DNA of 64,000 bases from Cellulophaga sp. L1A9 (GCF_009797025.1 NZ_CP047027.1:806001-870000); one strand, 5' to 3'; shown: positions 1 through 8,941, counted from the stretch's first letter. Notes: generated by a model from the letters alone, not told the origin. Translations and numbers: made by a program.

Positions 1-1647
1 ATAACCGTATAATGCATTCCCTTTTACATCGTGAGGAAAGCCTACGATGGCACTTTCTGAAACTGCAGGGTGCTCATTAATGGCATCTTCTATAGGCGCT
101 GTACCCAAGTTATGTCCCGAAACAATAATAACATCATCTACACGCCCTGTTATTCTATAATATCCTACCTCATCCCTAAGTGCTCCATCACCTGTAAAAT
201 ACATATTTTCATAGGCAGAAAAATAAGTGTCTTTATACCTTTGGTGATTCCCCCAAATAGTTCTTGCGATACTCGGCCAAGGGAATTTTATACACAAACG
301 GCCTTCGGCCTGATTCCCTTTTATTTCGTTACCACTTTCATCCATTAAGGTTGGTTGAACCCCAATAAACGGTAAGGTGGCATAGGTTGGTTTCGTTGGG
401 GTGCAAAATGGAATTGGGGTAATCATAATCCCTCCTGTTTCTGTTTGCCACCACGTATCTACAATTGGCGACTTTCGCTTTCCTACATTATCATCATACC
501 AATGCCACGCTTCTTCATTTATAGGTTCTCCTACCGTCCCTAATACTTTTAAGGAAGACAAATCATGCGTATCTACATACGCCACGCCTTCTTTTGCCAA
601 AGCTCTTATTGCTGTAGGTGCCGTATAAAATTGCGTAATTTTATGTTTTTCTACAATTTCCCAAAAGCGCCCATAATCAGGGTAACTAGGTACCCCTTCA
701 AACATCACTGTGGTTGCGCCATTTGCTAAAGGCCCGTACACGATATAACTATGTCCCGTGATCCATCCAATATCTGCTGTACACCAATAAATATCATTCT
801 CTCTGTATTGAAATACATTTTTAAAGGTATACGCCGTATACACCATATACCCAGCAGTACTGTGCACCATTCCTTTTGGCATTCCTGTAGAACCCGAAGT
901 ATACAAAATAAACAAAGGGTCTTCTGCATCCATAACAGTTGCCACTAGTTCATCGGAAGCATCGTCTAACAAAGGCTGAAGCCATTCATCACGCCCTTCT
1001 TTCATAAAAATATCTGTATCAATACGCTTTACGACCAAAACAGTTTTTACACCCTTACAATCTTCTAAAGCTTCATCTACAATCCCTTTTAAATCGATGG
1101 ATTTAACACCTCTATAGGACCCATCAGATGTGATGACCATTTTACAATCGGAATCATTAATTCTCGTTGCCAAGGCTATAGAAGAAAAACCCGCAAATAC
1201 CACAGAATGTATGGCTCCTATCCGAGCACAAGCTAATATAGAAACTGCCAATTCTGGGATCATAGGCAGGTAAATACAAACCCGATCTCCTTTTCTAACC
1301 CCTTTGGCTTTTAATACATTCGCAAGTTTATTAACCCGATGATATAAATCTTTGTACGTAATATGTTGTGCCGCTTCTTTCGGATCATTGGGCTCAAATA
1401 AAATTGCCGTTTTATCTCCTCTGGTTGCCAAATGTCTATCGATACAGTTCTCTGTAATATTCAATTTTGCACCTTCAAACCATTTTACTTCTGGTTTCTT
1501 AAAATCCCAGCTTAGCACCTTGTCCCATTTTTTACGCCACAAGAAATGTTCTTCTGCTATTTCCTCCCAAAATGATTCAGGATTACGTACGGACTTTCTA
1601 TATACTTGATAATACTCTTCTAAATGTTTTATATGATAATTACTCAT
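1..1647 (-). CDS. acs: acetyl-CoA synthetase, C-terminal end cut by window
   Basis: AMP-forming acetate:CoA ligase of the cytoplasm, which activates acetate with ATP and CoA. The first 549 codons are present and the frame stays open to base 1, so roughly the last 80-100 residues of a usual 630-650-residue enzyme lie outside. Visible landmarks are the N-terminal WDKVLSWDF region, the phosphate-binding loop YTSGSTGMPKG, the acyl-site WWQTETGG motif, and the hinge-region YFTGDGA and GRVDDVIIVSGHNLGT motifs. The start ATG is at 1645-1647, giving MSNYHIKHLEEYY. It is the last visible gene of a minus-strand series with a porin, symporters, a symporter-fused kinase and a response regulator, which suggests acetate scavenging. 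Confidence in the family is very high; acetate rather than propionate is inferred from context. Confidence 0.96.
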   Translation of the reverse strand, partial: MSNYHIKHLEEYYQVYRKSVRNPESFWEEIAEEHFLWRKKWDKVLSWDFKKPEVKWFEGAKLNITENCIDRHLATRGDKTAILFEPNDPKEAAQHITYKDLYHRVNKLANVLKAKGVRKGDRVCIYLPMIPELAVSILACARIGAIHSVVFAGFSSIALATRINDSDCKMVITSDGSYRGVKSIDLKGIVDEALEDCKGVKTVLVVKRIDTDIFMKEGRDEWLQPLLDDASDELVATVMDAEDPLFILYTSGSTGMPKGMVHSTAGYMVYTAYTFKNVFQYRENDIYWCTADIGWITGHSYIVYGPLANGATTVMFEGVPSYPDYGRFWEIVEKHKITQFYTAPTAIRALAKEGVAYVDTHDLSSLKVLGTVGEPINEEAWHWYDDNVGKRKSPIVDTWWQTETGGIMITPIPFCTPTKPTYATLPFIGVQPTLMDESGNEIKGNQAEGRLCIKFPWPSIARTIWGNHQRYKDTYFSAYENMYFTGDGALRDEVGYYRITGRVDDVIIVSGHNLGTAPIEDAINEHPAVSESAIVGFPHDVKGNALYGY

Positions 1648-1688
1648 AATGGATTATTTTTTTATTCTAAATTCTAGAAACTTCGAAT

Positions 1689-1844
1689 TCAGGGTATTGA
1701 TTTTATTTTGTTGATGGGTGCTGTTGGACTCAAAGCAACCTCCTGCCTTAAAAAATTTAAAGTGTGCTTCATCACCTCAATAGGTAAAGGGTTACGCTTC
1801 GCGATTTCTGACCAATTAGGATTGCCAAAAAATCTGGACAACAA
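1689..1844 (-). CDS. possible 51-codon small protein or gene remnant between acs and a small membrane protein
   Basis: The minus strand is open from a TAG at 1863-1865 to a TGA at 1689-1691. The frame reads like protein, with phrases such as FFGNPNWSEIAKRNPLP and FLRQEVALSPTAP, which is less low-complexity than random AT-rich frames. There is no ATG near its beginning. The possible starts are two adjacent TTG codons at 1842-1844 and 1839-1841, and TTG is used by several other genes here. It fits the gap between two co-oriented genes. I do not recognise the family. It may be a real small gene in the acetate operon or the surviving C-terminal end of a decayed one. Confidence 0.3.
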   Translation of the reverse strand: MLSRFFGNPNWSEIAKRNPLPIEVMKHTLNFLRQEVALSPTAPINKIKSIP

Positions 1845-1872
1845 ACACTTTTGTTCTAAAAACTAGAACAAC

Positions 1873-2097
1873 TTAGAGCTCTGAGTTTTTCGGATTAAAT
1901 AAGCCGAACCACTTGGGATTAAGGATCTTTAGTTTGATAAGAGACCAAGGCATAGCAATAAGGCATAGTCCAATTACAAGAGATTGTAATGTCGTAACGC
2001 CTGCTTCGTTTTCAAACTTTATTCTATAGAACAAAGTGAGTACTACATAAATCGTAATAAGAATATCTGATGTATGCGGTTTTATTTGATACTTCAC
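1873..2097 (-). CDS. small two-helix membrane protein of unknown function
   Basis: A 74-residue protein with two predicted membrane segments, about residues 11-25 (LITIYVVLTLFYRI) and 38-57 (LQSLVIGLCLIAMPWSLIKL), ending in a polar tail. The start codon is GTG at 2095-2097 because there is no ATG before residue 49. It lies 74 bases downstream of the response regulator and on the same strand as acs, so it is probably co-transcribed with the sensor/acs group. I do not recognise a named family. That it is a gene at all is supported mainly by its position and clear hydrophobic pattern. Confidence 0.55.
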   Translation of the reverse strand: MKYQIKPHTSDILITIYVVLTLFYRIKFENEAGVTTLQSLVIGLCLIAMPWSLIKLKILNPKWFGLFNPKNSEL

Positions 2098-2171
2098 GTC
2101 TTAAAATTTTAGTTAAACATTGTTTGTTTGCACACAAAACCAATATTTAAAAAAGACTTATAAGACTACTT

Positions 2172-2537
2172 TTAAGTCATAAGTTGCAGAACTTCTGCCA
2201 CTATTTTTTTTACTGAAAAAGGTTTGATTAAATATTTATCAGCTCCTAGATTTAACCCTTTTTCAATATCTGAAGCTTTATTTTTAGCCGTTAAGAAAAC
2301 TACTTTCGTAGCCTTTAAACTAGCTGTACTTTTTATATGTTTTAACGTTTGATACCCATCTACATTCGGCATCATAATATCTAGTAATACGATATCTGGC
2401 GTCCGAAGTTTTAGTAATTCTAATGCTTCACTACCATCTCTAGCAATAAACACCTCAAAATCATTCTTTTTAAATGCATATTCTAGTGACATTACTATAT
2501 TTGGTTCGTCATCGACGATTAAAATTTTGTACTTCAT
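2172..2537 (-). CDS. single-domain response regulator paired with the symporter-fused kinase
   Basis: A CheY-like receiver domain of 121 residues with no output domain. Visible are the acidic pair D9/D10 in ILIVDDEP, the phospho-acceptor D53 in IVLLDIMMP, the switch Thr in VVFLTAKN, and the conserved Lys in LIKPF. I chose the ATG at 2535-2537 (MKYKILIVDDEP). The frame is open 17 codons further upstream, but that stretch overlaps the end of the kinase and does not resemble a receiver. It follows the kinase by 16 bases and is surely its partner. Without a DNA-binding domain it must act by protein contact or phosphotransfer, so how the pair would reach transcription of acs or the porin is open. 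Confidence 0.92.
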   Translation of the reverse strand: MKYKILIVDDEPNIVMSLEYAFKKNDFEVFIARDGSEALELLKLRTPDIVLLDIMMPNVDGYQTLKHIKSTASLKATKVVFLTAKNKASDIEKGLNLGADKYLIKPFSVKKIVAEVLQLMT

Positions 2538-2553
2538 AAAATCTGTAACCAAG

Positions 2554-5241
2554 TTAACTAAATGGTAACGTAAAAACAAGTTCTGCACCTGTTTTTATGT
2601 GTTTAGAGGCCCAAATTTTTCCACCGTGTTTTTCAATAATCTGTCTTGTAATCGCTAAGCCTAACCCACTACCTTCTGGCTTAATAGTATTTTGATGTTG
2701 AGATTGGTAGAATTTATCAAAAATAAAATCGATATCTTCAAGCGGAATCCCTTTTCCATTGTCTCTTACAGAAATCTCTAGCACTTCATTTCCAAGCCTA
2801 TAATCTATTTCAATCTGTCCAGATTCTGGTTCGCAAAATTTTATGGCATTTGACAGCAAGTTGTACAATACCTGAATGATTCTATCTTCATCATAATTTA
2901 GATAAAAACGATGCACATTCTTAATGTTTATTTTTATGCCTTTTTTTGCAGCGATATGTTGTGTGCGCTCCACAGCTTTTCTAATGGTTTGTAAAATATC
3001 AAGAGACCCCATATTTAAGCTAAGTCGCCCTGTTTCCATCTTTTCAAAATCTAAAATATTATTAATGAGACGCCCCAACCTATCTGAATCTTGAAGTATA
3101 TTATTTAGAAACTGTTTTTTAATCTCCTTTGGCATATCATCCTCTTCATCCATCAAAAGTTCTGTAGCCGCTCTAATTCCAGTAATAGGCGTTTTCAACT
3201 CGTGCGCTACGGTATCTAAAAACTCATCTTTTTGTTTATCCTTCACCACAAGTTCTTCATTTGCATCTTTTAATTTTGAAGACAATTGAGAAAGCTCATC
3301 TGATTTTTCAAGCAGCATTTTATTACTTACAATATTCTTCTTAGACTCTTCTAAAATTTTAAGGACTTCCACTAAGCTTATTTGCTCTTCCTTAACCACA
3401 CTAGCGATTAAAATTTTAGCAGAAGCACTCCCAATACTACCTGTTAAAAGCTTTTCTGAAAAGTTTATCAATCTAGCATCTGCTAATTGTGTATCCAAGG
3501 GTAAATTATACTTCGTGAAAAATAATTTTAATGCTCTAGTCGCTTTTGTTTCTCCTAAAAAACGGATAAGTACATTTTTAATATCAGCTACATAGGCCTC
3601 TCCCTTCCATACGAGTGCACTATCTTGCAAGGCGGTAAAATTCCTACTGTCTACAAACATTTCAGCATAATTACGTTCTCTATAATTTCCTTTTGTTATA
3701 ATTGAAAATACTAAATAACACAATAAATTAAATAGAATACTCCAGAAAAAAGCATGTGCTGGCGGACTCAAAAAATCGATTCCAAAAAGAGCATACGGCT
3801 TAAGGGCTGTAATGCCAAATAAACCATGTTGTGTAAAATCATCTCTTCCTGTAGCAGCTATTGTAAATGGAAGCACCAAGGTATAAACTGTTATAAAAAA
3901 ACCCACAATTATTCCTATTATAGCCCCTCTAGAGGAACCACGATTCCAAAACAATCCAATAAAAAAAGAGGGAGCAAGTTGGCCTATAATTACAAAGGAA
4001 ATTAGCCCTATAGCGTACAATGATAATTCTCGCGAAAAAGAAACATAGAAAAAATAAGCTATTATAATAATGGTAAAAATAGAAATTCGGCGAATATTCT
4101 TAATATACTTGGCATTCCGTTCTGTTTGGTTTCTGATGAATTTGTCTAAAAAACCATAGGGGATGATTAAATTATTACTCACCATGGTTGACAGTGCTAA
4201 TGTAGAAACAACCACCATTGAAATAACTGCTGAGAATCCTCCAAGAAAAACTAAGGTCGCCAGAAAAGAGTTGCCGTTCTCCAAAGGCAAAAGCAAGGTG
4301 TAGTATTCCGAATTTGCAGTGCCACCAAAAGTTAGCTCTCCTGCCCAAGCGATAAAAATTACAAATATGTTAAACAAAAGAAGGTAAAGCGGAAACAACC
4401 AAATCGCTTTTTTTAAATATTTTTCTCGAGTATTCTCTAAGACCGAAACTTGAAATTGTCTGGGCAATAAAAAGATGGCCATAAATGATAATCCAATCAT
4501 AAAAAACCAATTAAACCCATCTTCTAAACCTGAAAGACTGGTGAGTTCTTTAAAATTATCTATGGTCGCTATTTGATTATAAATGTCTGTGGTACCATCA
4601 AATAAATAAAAAGTTACGTAAATACCAATGACTAAAAAGAATACTAATTTTAGTATTGATTCAAAAGCTACGGCAACAATTATTCCTGTATGTTTTTCTG
4701 ATGCATCTGCTTTTTGCGTACCAAAGAATGTTGCGAATATGGCTAAAAGTAGCGCTACATAAAAGGTAGAATCATTAAAAATATTAGTTGAAACATGAGG
4801 AAAACTATCTCCCATAATTTCGAATGTTTCTGAAACCGCTTTTAGTTGTAGCGAAATATAAGGAATGGTTCCAAAAAGACAAACCAACGTAACTAATGCT
4901 CCTAAAAATCGATTGTTCCCATAACGCAAAGAAATAAAATCTGCTATAGAAGAAATCTTATTTTGCTTAGAAATTCGTATCACTTTTCGAAGTACTACTA
5001 TCCACAATGGTGCAGCAATAACAGGCCCTAAGTAAATAGGCAAAAAATCAATTCCAGAATTAGCCGCAATCCCTATACTACCATAATAGGTCCATGCTGA
5101 ACAATACACCGCTAAGGATAACGTATAAACATATGGGTTGTTTACCCATTTGCTTTTTTTCTTTTTTTCTCCCAAAAAAGCAATGAAGAACAACACTGCT
5201 AAATACACTACGATAATAACGATTAGCAAATAATTATTCAT
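2554..5241 (-). CDS. sodium:solute symporter-sensor histidine kinase fusion (CbrA-like)
   Basis: An 895-residue membrane kinase. The first ~490 residues form a complete SSS-type transporter with about 13 membrane helices (for example VNNPYVYTLSLAVYCSAWTY and SIADFISLRYGNN). Next comes a STAC-like linker around residues 575-640 (LINFSEKLLTGSIGSASAKIL, VVKEEQISL), a coiled coil, and a HisKA domain with phospho-accepting H680 in DTVAHELKTP. The HATPase domain follows, with an N-box (NLLSNAIKF), DNGKGIP and GSGLGLAI. Fusions of this kind (CbrA, CrbS) couple substrate binding or transport to signalling, and in CrbS/R systems they control acs. Here it lies beside a separate symporter, a response regulator and acs, so sensing of acetate or a related carboxylate is inferred. 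It overlaps the upstream small membrane gene by 8 bases. Confidence 0.94.
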   Translation of the reverse strand: MNNYLLIVIIVVYLAVLFFIAFLGEKKKKSKWVNNPYVYTLSLAVYCSAWTYYGSIGIAANSGIDFLPIYLGPVIAAPLWIVVLRKVIRISKQNKISSIADFISLRYGNNRFLGALVTLVCLFGTIPYISLQLKAVSETFEIMGDSFPHVSTNIFNDSTFYVALLLAIFATFFGTQKADASEKHTGIIVAVAFESILKLVFFLVIGIYVTFYLFDGTTDIYNQIATIDNFKELTSLSGLEDGFNWFFMIGLSFMAIFLLPRQFQVSVLENTREKYLKKAIWLFPLYLLLFNIFVIFIAWAGELTFGGTANSEYYTLLLPLENGNSFLATLVFLGGFSAVISMVVVSTLALSTMVSNNLIIPYGFLDKFIRNQTERNAKYIKNIRRISIFTIIIIAYFFYVSFSRELSLYAIGLISFVIIGQLAPSFFIGLFWNRGSSRGAIIGIIVGFFITVYTLVLPFTIAATGRDDFTQHGLFGITALKPYALFGIDFLSPPAHAFFWSILFNLLCYLVFSIITKGNYRERNYAEMFVDSRNFTALQDSALVWKGEAYVADIKNVLIRFLGETKATRALKLFFTKYNLPLDTQLADARLINFSEKLLTGSIGSASAKILIASVVKEEQISLVEVLKILEESKKNIVSNKMLLEKSDELSQLSSKLKDANEELVVKDKQKDEFLDTVAHELKTPITGIRAATELLMDEEDDMPKEIKKQFLNNILQDSDRLGRLINNILDFEKMETGRLSLNMGSLDILQTIRKAVERTQHIAAKKGIKINIKNVHRFYLNYDEDRIIQVLYNLLSNAIKFCEPESGQIEIDYRLGNEVLEISVRDNGKGIPLEDIDFIFDKFYQSQHQNTIKPEGSGLGLAITRQIIEKHGGKIWASKHIKTGAELVFTLPFS

Positions 5242-5428
5242 AATGTCGCTTTAGAATAATCCCAGAAATAATAATTGAAAGAAACCAAATAGAAAACATA
5301 GAAAAGTAAAACGTTGGAATACCAAATAATGCCCCTTCAAAATTAAAAATTAAGACAAATGGGATATTAAATATTAAAAACAAAGCAATCGAAAGGACGA
5401 CTAGTTTTTGTTCATGACGTTTCTTCAT
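5234..5428 (-). CDS. small two-helix membrane protein, translationally coupled to the kinase
   Basis: A 64-residue protein with a basic start (MKKRHEQK) and two membrane helices, about residues 9-30 and 40-59 (FSMFSIWFLSIIISGIILKR). Its end overlaps the start of the symporter-kinase by 8 bases, which implies coupled translation and a physical partnership. Small two-helix partners are known for SSS transporters (the DUF4212 and DUF3311 types), and this may play that role for the kinase's transporter domain. I cannot assign it to a named family with certainty. Confidence 0.75.
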   Translation of the reverse strand: MKKRHEQKLVVLSIALFLIFNIPFVLIFNFEGALFGIPTFYFSMFSIWFLSIIISGIILKRHYE

Positions 5429-5506
5429 TTTTAAATATTTGTTGGTGCACTTTCCAATTTGCTGTGTAAAAAGTAGTGAAAAAAAATCATTTTATTACAT
5501 CAATAA

Positions 5507-5539
5507 AAATCAGCACTACAAAAATTGCAATGCTGATTT
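5507..5539 (-). terminator. hairpin terminator of the porin-symporter operon
   Basis: On the minus strand, 9-base arms AAATCAGCA and TGCTGATTT surround a 15-base loop and are followed by TTATTG. It lies about 75 bases after the symporter stop codon. A second weaker stem (arms at 5565-5573 and 5603-5611) sits between. Together they separate the symporter operon from the downstream kinase operon. Confidence 0.6.
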
Positions 5540-5615
5540 CGTTTTAACTAACTAAATCTAAACGAATGCTCTTCATCCATTCAAAATACATTTTATGAAT
5601 AAAAGAGCATTTTTC

Positions 5616-7322
5616 TTAGTGTCCAGAAGCCTCTCCAGCTCCTGAAGGTATTCTTATATTTTCTACAATGTCTTGAACATCTTCTGGTGGTGCAGGAGTC
5701 ATTCTTGAGATCACTACAGAGATTACAAAGTTGACGAACATGGCGATAGTCCCAAACCCTTCTGGGGATATCCCAAACCACCAACTAGACTTTAAACTAT
5801 CTACTGCTTCTTTACCTCCATCGAAGATTCCAAATTTGAATTTCAGCATATAAAAAAGCATTAAACCTAAACCTATAACCATACCAGCAATGGCACCTTC
5901 TTTGTTCATTCGTTTATCAAAAATCCCCAATACAATGGCCGGAAAAAATGAGGCGGCAGCGAGTCCAAAGGCTAATGCGACGACGGCTGCAACAAACCCA
6001 GGAGGATTAATTCCAAAATATCCTGCAATCACTACTGCAACTGCAGCTGCAAGACGTGCAGCAATAAGCTCTCCTTTTTCACTAATGGTTGGCATTAAAA
6101 TTTTCTTGAATAAATCATGAGAAATAGAAGATGCTATGACTAACAACAAACCTGCTGCTGTAGATAATGCTGCGGCCAACCCACCTGCTCCTACTAATGC
6201 AATTACCCAATTAGGCAATTTTGCTATTTCAGGATTTGCGAGCACCATAATGTCACGATCAATAGTAAGTTCATTTGTGTTTTTGTCTGCTACATATTGA
6301 ACCACGCCATCATTATTTTTATCTTCATATTTTAAAAGCCCAGTTTTCTCCCAATTAGCAAACCACTCTGGTAATCCATCGTAGGGTTTGTTACTAACAG
6401 TTTCTATAAGATTAACTCTTGCAAATACTGCTACAGCCGGAATGGTGGTATACATAATAGCAATAAATAATAACGCCCAACCTGCAGATTTACGTGCATC
6501 TTTAACACGAGGAACGGTAAAGAAACGGACAATTACATGAGGTAAGCCTGCGGTACCTGCCATTAAAGCAAGTGTAATTGCAAACACATCTATCATAGAT
6601 TTACTCCCTGTAGTATATTCACTAAAACCTAATTCTGCATGCAAACCGTCTAATTTATCTAAAAGATATACCCCATCATCACCTGAACCACCAAACCCTA
6701 ATTGCGGAATAGCGTTCCCTGTCATTTCAAACGAAATGAAAATTGCGGGCACCATAAAAGCAAAGATTAGCACACAATATTGTGCTACTTGTGTATAGGT
6801 AATACCTTTCATACCTCCAAGTACCGCATAGAAAAGTACTATGGTCATACCGATATAAACACCGGTCTCAATATCTACTTCTAAATACCTTGAAAAAACA
6901 ATTCCCACACCTCTCATTTGACCTGCTACATAGGTAAATGAAACAATTAAAGCTGCAATTACAGCAACAATACGTGCTACATTGGAATAATACCGATCTC
7001 CAATAAAATCTGGCACTGTAAATTTTCCGAATTTCCTTAAATACGGTGCGAGCAATAATGCTAAAAGCACATATCCACCTGTCCACCCCATGAGGTAAAC
7101 AGAGCCATCATACCCGCCAAAAGACACAATACCGGCTAATGATATAAATGATGCCGCAGACATCCAATCGGCAGCAGTTGCCATACCATTGATAATTGGT
7201 GGCACACCACCTCCTGCTACATAAAATTCTTTTGAAGATCCTGCTCTAGCCCAAATTGCAATTCCTATATAAAGCGCAAAAGTGATTCCTACGAGTATCC
7301 AGGTCCAAGTTAATATTCCCAT
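5616..7322 (-). CDS. sodium:solute symporter, large subunit (acetate-permease-like)
   Basis: A 568-residue integral membrane protein of the SSS family with about 13 helices. Family signatures are EFYVAGGGVPPIINGMATAADWMSAASFI near the N-terminus, KFTVPDFIGDRYYSN, and GGLAAALSTAAGLLLVIASS with the sodium-site serines. A loop of about 60 residues (around 310-370) contains DKNNDGVVQ, which looks like a calcium-binding-type acidic loop. It is preceded by the DUF4212 small subunit (24-base gap) and a porin, the usual arrangement for this two-subunit type. With acs and a CbrA/CrbS-like kinase downstream, the substrate is probably acetate or another short carboxylate. Confidence 0.93.
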   Translation of the reverse strand: MGILTWTWILVGITFALYIGIAIWARAGSSKEFYVAGGGVPPIINGMATAADWMSAASFISLAGIVSFGGYDGSVYLMGWTGGYVLLALLLAPYLRKFGKFTVPDFIGDRYYSNVARIVAVIAALIVSFTYVAGQMRGVGIVFSRYLEVDIETGVYIGMTIVLFYAVLGGMKGITYTQVAQYCVLIFAFMVPAIFISFEMTGNAIPQLGFGGSGDDGVYLLDKLDGLHAELGFSEYTTGSKSMIDVFAITLALMAGTAGLPHVIVRFFTVPRVKDARKSAGWALLFIAIMYTTIPAVAVFARVNLIETVSNKPYDGLPEWFANWEKTGLLKYEDKNNDGVVQYVADKNTNELTIDRDIMVLANPEIAKLPNWVIALVGAGGLAAALSTAAGLLLVIASSISHDLFKKILMPTISEKGELIAARLAAAVAVVIAGYFGINPPGFVAAVVALAFGLAAASFFPAIVLGIFDKRMNKEGAIAGMVIGLGLMLFYMLKFKFGIFDGGKEAVDSLKSSWWFGISPEGFGTIAMFVNFVISVVISRMTPAPPEDVQDIVENIRIPSGAGEASGH

Positions 7323-7346
7323 AATATATTTGTTTTTTTAGTTAGT

Positions 7347-7607
7347 TTATTCGTCAACCCCATATTTTTTATCCAACTTATTCATCAATCTTATATAGAC
7401 GAATATGAGAACGACAAACACATAAATTGAACCTTGTTGTGCAAACCAGAATCCTAGTTTGAAGCCACCCATTTTTATTTCGTTTAATTGATCGACCATT
7501 AAGATTCCAAAGACGAAGGAAACTAAAAACCAAATGGATAATAGAATAGTTAGGTACCGCAGATTTTCCTTCCAGTACGCTGTTGCGTTTTTTTGTTTAT
7601 CAGACAT
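7347..7607 (-). CDS. DUF4212 small subunit of sodium:solute symporter
   Basis: An 86-residue protein with two membrane helices. It has the DUF4212 pattern: a polar N-terminus with a YWKENLRYL motif, then LLSIWFLVSFVFGILMVDQLN, GGFKLGFWFAQQGSIYVFVVLIFVYIRLMN, and a charged tail ending KKYGVDE. This family occurs immediately before the large SSS subunit and is thought to be its accessory subunit. It sits 12 bases after the porin stop and 24 bases before the symporter. The start ATG is at 7605-7607. Confidence 0.93.
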   Translation of the reverse strand: MSDKQKNATAYWKENLRYLTILLSIWFLVSFVFGILMVDQLNEIKMGGFKLGFWFAQQGSIYVFVVLIFVYIRLMNKLDKKYGVDE

Positions 7608-7619
7608 ATTTTTTATTTT

Positions 7620-8867
7620 TTATAGGTAAATCATCGCTTGAAGCGATATAATATTAGAATCTACTGTTCCAAAATTTTGGTTTTGATATTCTAAAGTTAG
7701 TTTTGAATTATGACCACTCATAAAGGCATTTATTCCAACACCAAATGTATTACGGTTGTCATTTACTGCATCATAACTATGCGTGCCATAACTTAAATAG
7801 GGCTGGTATCTGGTTTTAGTAAGATCTCCTTTAAAAACATATCCTACGTGCCCGTAAAGCATATTTCCAGTACCATACGCACTAAATAAATAATCTTTTC
7901 CGTAATCACTAGATTGAAACATTGCATAAGCAGTTACTGCACTGCCATCTTCACCAATTGGCGTATCATAAAATGCATCTACAGCTAAAATTGAAACATC
8001 TTCTCCTACCAAGTTTGGAGCCGCTAGGGTACCATTATCTATAACAGATCCTTTTGGATGCAGAAAGAAACCTGCTCCAATATTGAACACTTTTTTACTT
8101 CCCAAATACGTTCCCACTTTATACGGTAAGAAATTAGATTCTTGATCTAAAAAATTATAATCGAAGTATCCAGCATAGGCCTTTCCTGCATCCTTAGATC
8201 CTAATGTAGCACGACCGTTATAAACCGCATAACTACCAACTTCTGCCGCACGTGTATCTAAAGAAGAAGCCGAAGCATCATTGATAGCCACACGATATTG
8301 CAGCCGATCAAATTTTCCTTTTGCAAAAAATCCTAAATGGCGTGCGAATTGATCGGATAACCCTATAGTTGCCCAAGCTTGACGATGGTTATCCAGGGTC
8401 ATCATATTTAAGGTACTCTGATTGTTTAATCTTGAAATACCATTAAAATAATGCAACCCACCTCCTAGCGTAAGATCATCTCCTATATTATATTGCGCCC
8501 AAACTCCGTGAAAAAATAACTGGGAACCGTCTCCTTTTCCTGTTGGACTTAATGCACTACTGTTTAGACTATTAAGTCCAAAGTGGGTTAAGATTAAAAA
8601 ATCCTTATTGATTTGTGCAAACATTAAAATACGCGCTCGACGCAGATTGAAGTTTAGCTGACTATTTTCATTGCCGTTTGCATCAAAAGTATCCTCCGTA
8701 TTGTAATTTGCTTGTACTTGTGCCCAGGAAATAACTCTTAGGTATTTTGAGCCATCCTCATTAAATTTAAATTTAAGACCTCCGGTATAATCAGGAGAGC
8801 CTTGGGCATTCATAATCTGAAAGGAAGCGAGAAATATTCCTATCCATACTAGTGTTTGTTTTCCCAT
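7620..8867 (-). CDS. outer-membrane porin (phosphate-selective porin O/P-like barrel)
   Basis: A 415-residue beta-barrel protein. From the ATG at 8865-8867 it begins MGKQTLVWIGIFLASFQIMNAQ, a standard signal peptide. Alternating polar and aromatic strands follow (LRRARILMFAQI, GGGLHYFNGISRL, NIGAGFFLHP, GYVFKGD) and the last residue pattern is SLQAMIYL. The frame also extends to a GTG at 8910-8912 preceded by AGGAG at 7 bases. That start would add a 15-residue hydrophobic extension to the signal peptide, and I prefer the ATG. As the first gene before the symporter pair it probably gives the substrate passage across the outer membrane. The substrate is inferred from neighbours only. Confidence 0.87.
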   Translation of the reverse strand: MGKQTLVWIGIFLASFQIMNAQGSPDYTGGLKFKFNEDGSKYLRVISWAQVQANYNTEDTFDANGNENSQLNFNLRRARILMFAQINKDFLILTHFGLNSLNSSALSPTGKGDGSQLFFHGVWAQYNIGDDLTLGGGLHYFNGISRLNNQSTLNMMTLDNHRQAWATIGLSDQFARHLGFFAKGKFDRLQYRVAINDASASSLDTRAAEVGSYAVYNGRATLGSKDAGKAYAGYFDYNFLDQESNFLPYKVGTYLGSKKVFNIGAGFFLHPKGSVIDNGTLAAPNLVGEDVSILAVDAFYDTPIGEDGSAVTAYAMFQSSDYGKDYLFSAYGTGNMLYGHVGYVFKGDLTKTRYQPYLSYGTHSYDAVNDNRNTFGVGINAFMSGHNSKLTLEYQNQNFGTVDSNIISLQAMIYL

Positions 8868-8929
8868 TGTTAAGTTGATTAATAAGTGAATAATTGGTTT
8901 TGTGTGCACCACTAATCTCCTAAAAACAA

Positions 8930-8941
8930 TTTGTTAACAAA
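8930..8941. promoter_or_regulatory. 12-bp palindrome upstream of the porin
   Basis: TTTGTTAACAAA is a perfect 12-bp palindrome 63 bases upstream of the chosen porin ATG (18 from the alternative GTG), in an AT-rich leader. It could be an operator for the transport operon, but such palindromes also arise by chance in AT-rich DNA. Confidence 0.25.

Noticed and set aside
5565..5611. Second hairpin between the symporter stop and the terminator at 5507-5539
   Set aside because: A 9-base stem with a long loop but no following T run on the minus strand; kept only as a note in the terminator entry.
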